From Deltaproteobacteria bacterium UBA2957 (lineage in GTDB: Bacteria > Myxococcota_A > UBA796), in contig DEBL01000308.1 in assembly GCA_002348535.1 (NCBI GenBank), positions 1 through 6,676 of the forward strand: a DNA stretch of 6,676 nt, given 5' to 3'. The translations under genes were made by a program, and so were the position numbers. The notes beneath the pieces are model-generated. The model searched no databases and was not told the DNA's origin. It worked only from the letters and a program-made list of their open reading frames with translations. Shown piece by piece: positions 1 through 5,440 of this stretch. Numbering within the stretch: position 1 is the first letter of the stretch; each line of letters begins with the position of its first letter.

Positions 1-881
1 ACATGGCTTGTGATTCAGGTGAAGATGAGGAGAGTCCAGCGATTAACTCAGCTCCGGGTCCGTTGGCTGTTCAACTCCATCCCGACAATCCAACTGCAGC
101 CGATGATCTAACGGTGGACATCGTGATTCCTTCGGAGGATCCCGAAGGGGAGACAGTGGAGTACCTGATCGAGTGGTTCGTTGATGGTGACAGGATCAAT
201 GGAGTGGATGCATTGACTTTGGAGAGCATGTTTACTGCTCGCGGAGAGCGTTGGACCGTGCAAGTTACCGCCTTCGACGGTGTCTTAGAAGGGGGCGCCG
301 CCACAGCGTCGGTCGACATCGGAAACAGCGAGCCAACCGTGGAGAGCATAGTCATTTCCCCAGATGAAGTTCAAGAAAAGTCAGAGGTCACCTGTGACTA
401 CTCAGAACCTGTGGATTTAGACAACGACGTCATCCAGCAGATGCAGGTGTGGGCCGTTAACGATGCGGAACTCGATGTGCGCGGGTCCTTGTTTGGCATC
501 GACTTCAACAAGGGGGATGAAATTGCGTGCATCGTCTACGCAGATGACGGCGTTGGCGATCTGACGCCTCACATCAGCGCGCCTGTAGTGGTGCAAAACA
601 CTGAACCTCATGTGATCGGTTGTTCGCTTCATGACAATGAGCCCGCATCGCATGAGCCCATTGAAGTCATCAGCGAAGGGTTTATTGACGAAGACAACGA
701 TCCGGAGGGGTACCTCTACCAGTGGTACGTGAATGGCGTCCCGACATCGACAGACGCATCACTTCAGCCGGAACGTTTTGAGGCGGGCGATAATGTCTAC
801 GTAGAATGCACTGCATGGGATGGGGAGCAAGCTGGGAACACAGTGGTGAGCGGTCACGGTACCGTTCAGGCTTCAAGGTGA
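1..881 (+). CDS. Surface lipoprotein with three Ig/PKD-like repeats, 5' end off window
   Basis: This is a probable outer-membrane or cell-surface lipoprotein of unknown function. The frame is open to the left edge. The ATG at 3 is probably not the start: Met-Ala-Cys followed by an acidic, Ser/Pro-rich linker (DSGEDEESP) looks like the end of a lipobox, with the Cys as lipidated residue, so most of the signal peptide lies upstream. Counting from that Met, three repeats of about 90 residues follow (about 18-107, 108-198, 199-290). Each has an Asp/Glu/Asn-rich loop, a strand such as IEWFVDG, MQVWAVND or YQWYVNG, and a closing strand ending in FDG, DDG or WDG. Repeats 2 and 3 open with NSEP and NTEP. 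Each of these two has a Cys pair (131/176 and 207/269) that could form disulfides; repeat 1 has none. No catalytic motif is visible. A binding, adhesion or structural role is inference. The stop overlaps the convergent downstream gene by 9 bases. Confidence 0.8.
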   Translation, partial: MACDSGEDEESPAINSAPGPLAVQLHPDNPTAADDLTVDIVIPSEDPEGETVEYLIEWFVDGDRINGVDALTLESMFTARGERWTVQVTAFDGVLEGGAATASVDIGNSEPTVESIVISPDEVQEKSEVTCDYSEPVDLDNDVIQQMQVWAVNDAELDVRGSLFGIDFNKGDEIACIVYADDGVGDLTPHISAPVVVQNTEPHVIGCSLHDNEPASHEPIEVISEGFIDEDNDPEGYLYQWYVNGVPTSTDASLQPERFEAGDNVYVECTAWDGEQAGNTVVSGHGTVQASR

Positions 882-1490
882 TGTCGCATTATTTTGCGAC
901 AATGCGACACTTGCACGACCCCATTGGTCCCAGCCGATTAGTTTGTCTGGCTTTACTGTAAAGTGTAGGTTCGGACTATATTTTGTTGCTCCTCCAACAA
1001 ACTGTAAATGAACCCGATTCGCATCCTGCTTCGGGGTCCAACCCTCATCCTCACTTTGAAGTTCAGGCGGATTTGGCCAAACTTCATTGACGGTTACCAC
1101 GGAGCGTTGAATGGCCTGAGCCCATCGCTCAGCGGCAGCGGTGTGGCGGCACATTGCAGCCATATTCTTTTGATGGAAGATCAGCAGTCCGGTGCCGTCG
1201 CCCCACGCCCCATCGACACCGGTGGCATTCCTAAATTCTGGGTTTTCTTCGGGCGCGTACACCTTCATAGCTTCAAGTTTTGATTCAACCCATTCAAGCG
1301 CTTTTGCATCGCTTTTTCCCGTATACACGGCGACAAACCCTCCAGCTACCAAGGCGGTCCACCCGGTTTCGACGCGTTGGAAATGGGGTTCGCTGAGTCC
1401 CTCGACGCCTTCGACTGGTACCGCCAAGTACGGCGGCGTCGCGACGGCAGTATGAAGGTAAAGCAGGAATCCCAACATTGGGGGGATCAT
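873..1490 (-). CDS. Small predicted secreted protein, function unknown
   Basis: I do not recognise this 205-residue protein. It begins with a short hydrophobic segment (residues 5-17, ending Ala-Val-Ala before Thr-Pro-Pro), consistent with a signal peptide cleaved near residue 17, although the n-region has no positive charge. The mature part is mixed alpha/beta in appearance and rich in Trp (about eight), with one Cys (114). No metal-binding or catalytic signature stands out. The start is uncertain: the ATG at 1488-1490 gives the longest form, an in-frame ATG at 1476-1478 would start at MLGFLL, and neither has a clear Shine-Dalgarno sequence. The gene is divergent from the M28 peptidase with only 32 bases between the starts, so promoter elements of each probably lie inside the other's coding region. 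Its last codons overlap the lipoprotein stop and run through an inverted repeat at 882-909. Protein-like composition along the whole frame and the signal peptide support a real gene; a family assignment needs a search. Confidence 0.7.
   Translation of the reverse strand: MIPPMLGFLLYLHTAVATPPYLAVPVEGVEGLSEPHFQRVETGWTALVAGGFVAVYTGKSDAKALEWVESKLEAMKVYAPEENPEFRNATGVDGAWGDGTGLLIFHQKNMAAMCRHTAAAERWAQAIQRSVVTVNEVWPNPPELQSEDEGWTPKQDANRVHLQFVGGATKYSPNLHFTVKPDKLIGWDQWGRASVALSQNNATSP
882..909. repeat. Inverted repeat at the convergent lipoprotein/secreted-protein junction
   Basis: TGTCGCATT (882-890) and AATGCGACA (901-909) form a perfect 9-base-pair stem with a 10-base loop. The loop holds most of a second copy of TGCGACA (895-901), which could pair instead with 882-888 around a 6-base loop, so two mutually exclusive hairpins are possible. 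It starts right after the lipoprotein stop codon and lies inside the 3' end of the opposing gene. It may act as a two-way terminator or mRNA end protector, but no T-tract follows on either strand, so it is not a classical intrinsic terminator. Confidence 0.5.
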
Positions 1491-1522
1491 ACCAATTAAG
1501 AAACACAGAAGGTGAGGTAACC
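1491..1522. promoter_or_regulatory. Short divergent intergenic region
   Basis: Thirty-two bases separate the starts of two divergent genes for predicted exported proteins. The right part holds the Shine-Dalgarno sequence of the M28 gene. I found no convincing -35/-10 pair. Two full promoters cannot fit, so at least one must overlap the opposing coding region, or the short start of the minus gene (1478) is the true one, which widens the gap to 44 bases. Confidence 0.4.
1509..1517 (+). promoter_or_regulatory. Ribosome binding site of the M28 peptidase gene
   Basis: AAGGTGAGG is a good Shine-Dalgarno match ending 5 bases before the ATG at 1523. It fixes the start at 1523 in preference to the in-frame ATG at 1478, which would put 15 polar residues in front of the signal peptide and overlap the divergent gene. 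Confidence 0.75.
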
Positions 1523-2902
1523 ATGATTGTTAGTGTTCTTCTGTTGGCCCTGGGCTCGTTCCCAGTCTGGGCACATGATTCAACTGCATCGCTTCCAGTC
1601 GATGGCCCGAATCCAGCCGTTGTTGGTCGTCTGGCGGACCCGAGTCCAGACCCCGATGTTCAGCGAATCATTGAAGCGGCCAAGGCCAGTGGGAACGACT
1701 TTTTGATGCTGCGGGAATTGTGCGATTCCATCGGCGCGCGGCTGGCGGGTTCGGAAGCACTGGAACGATCCGTTGAGTGGGCCGAGAAAAAGTTGATCGA
1801 AGCGGGTGCGGACAAGGTTTGGCTCGAATCGGTAAACGTGCCGCATTGGGAACGAGGTGTCGAATCGGCGCAAATGCTGACTCCAAGGGAGCAGGAGTTA
1901 AACATCCTTGGCCTCGGTGGTACCCCGGCCGGGGTGGTGGAAGGTGACGTGATCGTCCTTGATTCTTTGGACGATGTTGATGATCGAGTCGCCGACAAAG
2001 TGGTGCTGTTTAATCGACCGATGGGTGAATCCATTCCGACCGTAGTTGAATACGGGGCTGCGGTATCATTTCGTGTCCGAGGGCCCGCCAAAGCGGCAGA
2101 GTTTGGTGCCCTCGCAGCCATGGTTCGGAGCGTCACCACCCGCTCGTTGGCATCTCCCCATACAGGTGTGACGCGGTTTCCCGAGGGTGGTCCAACGATA
2201 CCGGCGGTCGCTGTTTCAACCGAGGCAGCGGACTCGATGGCTAGAATCGTTGAGGACGGGTCCTCGGTTCGGGTTCGAATTCAGACGGGAGGCGAGTGGT
2301 TTGAAGACGCGCAAAGCCACAACGTGATCGGCGAACTGCGCGGCATCAAAAAGCCGAGGGAGATTGTGCTCATTGGTGCTCACTTGGATTCATGGGATGT
2401 GGGTCAAGGCGCCCATGATGATGGCGCAGGAGTGGTGCAAGTTATCGAGTCGCTGCGCATCATCCGAGCGTTGGGACTGAAACCAAAACGCACCATTCGG
2501 GTCGTCCTGTTTACCAATGAGGAGAACGGTCTTGCCGGCGGTAAAGATTACGCTGCGCGCCACCCCCCTCGGCGGTCAGAGCGCCATGTTGCAGCCATGG
2601 AGAGCGACCTCGGCGGCGGCGCGCCTCGGTTCTGGTCTGCCGGTGGTACGCCCGAGCAACTGGAGTGGTTTCGGACTGCTGCTGCCCCGCTCGGAATGCC
2701 AGTTGTCGAAGGCGGAGGCGGCGCTGACATCCGTCCGCTCGCTGACCAAGGAGTGCTTCGCATCGGATTTCGCCCCGATGATGCCGGCTACTTCGACATC
2801 CACCACACTGCAGCCGACACGCTCGACAAAATCGATCCTCAAGCGCTGGCTGAGTCAACAGCGGCCATTGCGGCCTTGGCATGGAGAATGGCGAATCAGT
2901 AG
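1523..2902 (+). CDS. Exported M28 zinc metallopeptidase, carboxypeptidase Q-like
   Basis: This 459-residue protein should remove amino acids from peptides or dipeptides outside the cytoplasm, using two zinc ions. A signal peptide (residues 1-17, cleavage after Val-Trp-Ala) sends it to the periplasm or outside. Residues about 45-112 carry the N-terminal pattern of the carboxypeptidase Q branch (LRELCDSIGARLAGSE, then VPHWERG). Residues about 129-256 form a protease-associated (PA) insert. The catalytic half follows: His287-x-Asp289 in IGAHLDSWD, bridging Asp299 in AHDDGAG, the Glu333-Glu334 pair in FTNEENGLAGG (general base and zinc ligand), Asp362 in MESDLGG, and the final His in FDIHHTAADT (probably 428). 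All expected ligands are present, and the length matches human carboxypeptidase Q (about 470), so it should be active. Substrate preference cannot be read from sequence. A scavenging role in protein-feeding bacteria is inference. The stop overlaps the convergent HD gene by 7 bases. Confidence 0.94.
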   Translation: MIVSVLLLALGSFPVWAHDSTASLPVDGPNPAVVGRLADPSPDPDVQRIIEAAKASGNDFLMLRELCDSIGARLAGSEALERSVEWAEKKLIEAGADKVWLESVNVPHWERGVESAQMLTPREQELNILGLGGTPAGVVEGDVIVLDSLDDVDDRVADKVVLFNRPMGESIPTVVEYGAAVSFRVRGPAKAAEFGALAAMVRSVTTRSLASPHTGVTRFPEGGPTIPAVAVSTEAADSMARIVEDGSSVRVRIQTGGEWFEDAQSHNVIGELRGIKKPREIVLIGAHLDSWDVGQGAHDDGAGVVQVIESLRIIRALGLKPKRTIRVVLFTNEENGLAGGKDYAARHPPRRSERHVAAMESDLGGGAPRFWSAGGTPEQLEWFRTAAAPLGMPVVEGGGGADIRPLADQGVLRIGFRPDDAGYFDIHHTAADTLDKIDPQALAESTAAIAALAWRMANQ

Positions 2903-2911
2903 CTGATTTCG
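2892..2911. repeat. Short inverted repeat over the M28/HD gene overlap
   Basis: AATCAG (2894-2899) and CTGATT (2903-2908) pair perfectly around a 3-base loop that is exactly the TAG stop codon of the M28 gene. A one-base bulge lets CG (2892-2893) pair with CG (2910-2911), giving eight pairs. The element covers the 7-base overlap of the two convergent genes. There is no T-tract on either side. A stem this short can occur by chance, so a terminator role is tentative. Confidence 0.3.
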
Positions 2912-3567
2912 GCTTCCAAGTCAGAGAGAAATGAAACCATGCGGTCGTGTCGAATCTGACCCTCGCGTCGGCCCGTTGGGGTGTGCATTGTGTCGGCCAA
3001 CCTCAGCAGTTTGATGAAGAAGTGGTCGACCGGTTGCCGTTTGTCATCGAGGGGCCTTCCCGTTGTGCCCATGGGGTCATGCGGGTCATAAAACCGAGAC
3101 GTTTGTCCGCGACTCGACATGGCTTGAGCCGTGGCAAAAGTTCGGGCTACACCCACCGCGCCCAAGGCATCGATTTTGTCGGCGTCTTGCAGAGCGGCCC
3201 CGATGGCATTGCTGGGCGGTAGTCCACGAGACCAGCTGCAGGTTCTTATCGCCTCGATGATGTCGATGACTTCATCCGGGGCGTAGCCGCTGGCCTCGAG
3301 CAAGCCCCTTGATGCTTGCGCAGAACGTTCCGAACCCAGTGGTCGGTCACGATGTTCCTTTGGAATGTTGACGAGGTCATGGACCAACGCAGCGGCTCCG
3401 GTGAGGTCTGCGCTCGCGCCGGCTTCGGGGGCCAAGCGGAGTGCCCAGTCGTATACGCGGAGCACATGCAGCCGGTCGTGAGCAATGTCGGAATCATCCG
3501 TTTGTTGGAGGACAAGGTCCCACAGTATTGAGTGACGAGGGTGGTCGTGGCTTGGTTCCGTACGCAT
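2896..3567 (-). CDS. HD-domain metal-dependent phosphohydrolase, YedJ/YpgQ-like
   Basis: This 223-residue cytoplasmic protein belongs to the HD superfamily and resembles the YedJ/YpgQ group; as I recall, B. subtilis YpgQ is a metal-dependent nucleotide pyrophosphohydrolase. Visible ligands are His34 (in AHDRLHVLRV), His63-Asp64 (ALVHDLVNIPK) and Asp130 in the signature LQDADKIDALGAVG. The C-terminal helix (HFFIKLLRLADTMHTPTGR, about 182-200) also fits the group. One difference is Cys110 in RTCSWSRG, where I expect a His in most relatives; this is from memory. The start is the ATG at 3565-3567: no other Met, Val or Leu start codon was found in frame back to the stop of the gene before it, 25 bases away. 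There is no clear Shine-Dalgarno sequence. It is the last gene of the clpA cluster. The substrate, possibly a nucleotide, is not established. Confidence 0.87.
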   Translation of the reverse strand: MRTEPSHDHPRHSILWDLVLQQTDDSDIAHDRLHVLRVYDWALRLAPEAGASADLTGAAALVHDLVNIPKEHRDRPLGSERSAQASRGLLEASGYAPDEVIDIIEAIRTCSWSRGLPPSNAIGAALQDADKIDALGAVGVARTFATAQAMSSRGQTSRFYDPHDPMGTTGRPLDDKRQPVDHFFIKLLRLADTMHTPTGRREGQIRHDRMVSFLSDLEAEISY

Positions 3568-3592
3568 GTTCGCGTTGTATCGCGTATGCTCA

Positions 3593-4654
3593 TCAAGGGG
3601 CGTGGAGACGGTCGTTTAGGCTCTGCGCAGCCGTTGCGAAGTCTTCGGGTGCCAATCCAGTGAGACACACCACGCCGATGCCCTCAGTGGAGTCGAAAGC
3701 ATTCGGTCGGTAGGCAAGTGCGAAAACTGGACATGGCGCCGATACGCCGAGGCGTGAATGTACGCGAGCGAGCGATTCAGCCGCTGAGCGGTCGCCGGTT
3801 CCGTCGTGGACAACGATCACTGCGTCCACGTTTTCGAGGGCCTTTTTAAGGCCAGTCACACGACTGAAGTACTGTGCGCCATCAGTTAGCACGCCCCCCA
3901 AAGCGGATAGAGCGATGGCTGAGCCCGAACCAGACCCCAAGTTAGGCTGGTGAGGGTTGATCGTTCGCAGGCCCTGATGACTGCGCCATTCATTTAAGGT
4001 GTCTACCCAGCGCCTCAATGCATCAACCTGCTGAAGGCGCTCCGCTGGGTTTAGGTGGTAGGCGTCGAGTGCGGCATCCACCGTCCGCGGACTCCTGATC
4101 AAGACGCGCATTGGGCCGATCGAGGGGGTGGGTGAGCCGTGTATGTGCCGGACCCTACCCAAGTCGATGATGCCGCCCATGGTCTTGATCGGATGACCCC
4201 ATGCATCGCTTACCGTAAACCCGAGGCTCATCATTATTCCGAGACCACCGTCGACTGGAAATCGGTCGGGGAGTCCAACAATTAAGGGGGCTGGTTGTCG
4301 TCGCATGCACCGCGCTATCAACTCACCAAGGCCGTAGGAAGTTGCAGTGGAGGACTGCCGAACATTGGTCAAGGCCATGTCGCCTGTGGAAGTCGAACCC
4401 TCAAGCCACCATGTTCCCCGTCGTCTTGCCGCAGTCGCGAAATGATGCTCGTTCTTCGAGATGGGGATGTCGAACCCATGCAGTTCGACAGTGCCGTGGC
4501 TCATCAGGGCATTCAGCATGCATGGCCCGCCGCTAGAGAGGGCATGGCTGGAGGCGAACAGGCCAACCTGCGCCAGTGCCCCTTCGATCTGGTCAAGACA
4601 ATCCTGTTCTGAAAGGGAATCCCCGAGTGCGGCTGGCACGACAAGCAGTTTCAT
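3593..4654 (-). CDS. Glycerate kinase-like protein with altered active-site motifs
   Basis: This 353-residue protein aligns by eye over its full length with type I glycerate kinase (GarK/GlxK fold, PF02595), which phosphorylates D-glycerate with ATP. Matching landmarks are the N-terminus MKLLVVPAALGDSLS (family: APDSFKGSLS), SGGPCMLNALM at 41-51 (DGGEGTVDAL), STATSYGLGELI at 102-113 (ATTYGVGELI), IVGLPDRFPVDGGLG at 125-139 (IGLGGSATNDGGAG), SGSGSAIALSALGG at 241-254 (GAGAAGGLGAGLLAFLGA) and VDAVIVVHDGTGD at 276-288 (ADLVITGEGRLD). Backbone glycines and hydrophobic positions are kept, but the polar signature residues are mostly changed: PDSFKGS to PAALGDS, GGSATNDGG to PDRFPVDGG, GEGR to HDGT. 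The CDV.NPL motif near 183-190 is also absent. The frame is intact, so this is a divergent family member and not a decayed gene; glycerate kinase activity is doubtful. The start ATG abuts the upstream TAA (TAAATG), which suggests translational coupling. Confidence 0.75.
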   Translation of the reverse strand: MKLLVVPAALGDSLSEQDCLDQIEGALAQVGLFASSHALSSGGPCMLNALMSHGTVELHGFDIPISKNEHHFATAARRRGTWWLEGSTSTGDMALTNVRQSSTATSYGLGELIARCMRRQPAPLIVGLPDRFPVDGGLGIMMSLGFTVSDAWGHPIKTMGGIIDLGRVRHIHGSPTPSIGPMRVLIRSPRTVDAALDAYHLNPAERLQQVDALRRWVDTLNEWRSHQGLRTINPHQPNLGSGSGSAIALSALGGVLTDGAQYFSRVTGLKKALENVDAVIVVHDGTGDRSAAESLARVHSRLGVSAPCPVFALAYRPNAFDSTEGIGVVCLTGLAPEDFATAAQSLNDRLHAP

Positions 4655-5440
4655 TTAGCCGTGAACAACCCGACCGAATTCTCGCATCCAGGCATCCTCG
4701 CCTTCGCCCATGGGTCCCGCAGAAAGGCCCGCGAGATTTTCATTCAGCTGCGCGGAGGAGGCGACGCCCATGAGCGTGACGTCAACCTCGGGTCGAGACA
4801 GAGAGAACCGATAGCAGTCTGCCGCACTGGGCACCGGGCCATCCCACCCCTTGGGACGTTTGAGAAGCTTGCGCCATCGCGTGGCGGTGTAGCTGGTGAG
4901 CATTGTGTGTTCAGGGCTTACATGTGGGAAAATGTCATCCTCTGCACCGGGGTGAGCGGCGTTGTGTCTAACCATCAACATGTCGTAGGTGTGGTTCCGT
5001 GCAAGCTCACCCGCTCGGGGTCGGTCATGGATCGAGGTTCCGACCATCCGTACCTTTCCGGATGCTTTCAGCTCCTCGAGGGCATCGGCTGTTGCCGTGG
5101 TTTCCGCCCCCATCTTGCCCAGCCAGAACTGCTGGAGAATATCGATGGTGTCGATCTGGAGCGTTCGCAAAATGTGCTCGGTGCCCTTGTGAAGCGACCC
5201 GCCAAAGAAGCTAAAAGTTGGCCCCGTAGCCAGCACGATGCGGTCTCGGTCGCGACGCAGTGCATCGCGCAGTGCAGGTGTGATTGCACGCATCTTCGGC
5301 GTCCAGAAGACGTAGTTGATGCCCGCTTCGATTGCAGCATTGAACGCTGCGGTGTCCATTCCAAAGTTGCAAGCAATGCCCACCCGATGAATCCGCCGCC
5401 CCAAGCGGGGGACGTCACGTGTGAGCCATTCGGCAGTCAT
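4655..5440 (-). CDS. Aldo/keto reductase-like protein lacking the catalytic tetrad
   Basis: This 261-residue cytoplasmic protein has the layout of an aldo/keto reductase TIM barrel, a family that reduces carbonyls with NADPH. Family landmarks: EAGINYVFW (38-46), LRTLQIDTIDILQQFW (91-106), LEELKASGKVRMVGTSIHDR (121-140), RHNAAHPGAE (158-167) and a cofactor-region match GVASSAQLNENLAGL (225-239). At the four catalytic positions, aligned by eye, Asp is Phe45, Tyr is Met50, Lys is Gly73 (IVLATG against IATK) and His is Phe105. Ordinary reductase chemistry is therefore not expected, though nucleotide binding may remain. The length is short against the usual 280-330. I recall similar proteins with the FFWTPKMR and KLLKRPKGW blocks in Myxococcota, which would make the loss a conserved subfamily trait. 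The ATG overlaps the clpA stop in an ATGA, and the TAA abuts the next start. Only weak Shine-Dalgarno sequence (GGTGG) precedes it, so it is probably coupled to clpA translation. Confidence 0.85.
   Translation of the reverse strand: MTAEWLTRDVPRLGRRIHRVGIACNFGMDTAAFNAAIEAGINYVFWTPKMRAITPALRDALRRDRDRIVLATGPTFSFFGGSLHKGTEHILRTLQIDTIDILQQFWLGKMGAETTATADALEELKASGKVRMVGTSIHDRPRAGELARNHTYDMLMVRHNAAHPGAEDDIFPHVSPEHTMLTSYTATRWRKLLKRPKGWDGPVPSAADCYRFSLSRPEVDVTLMGVASSAQLNENLAGLSAGPMGEGEDAWMREFGRVVHG

Noticed and set aside
1478..1522. Upstream ATG extending the M28 peptidase by 15 residues
   Set aside because: It would place a polar stretch before the signal peptide and overlap the divergent gene, while the ATG at 1523 has a strong Shine-Dalgarno sequence.
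1660..2139. 159-codon open frame on the - strand
   Set aside because: It is antisense to the M28 peptidase N-terminal half; its Ser/Thr/Pro/Arg-rich translation is typical of a shadow frame.
3591..3593. ATG overlapping the stop of the kinase-like gene (TGATG)
   Set aside because: It would look like a coupled start but is out of frame with the HD-domain protein; the in-frame start is the ATG at 3565-3567.
3593..5440. Reading the two altered enzyme genes as pseudogenes
   Set aside because: Both frames are intact and full length, tightly spaced with neighbours, and keep fold-level glycines and hydrophobic positions; changes are focused on catalytic motifs, unlike random decay.
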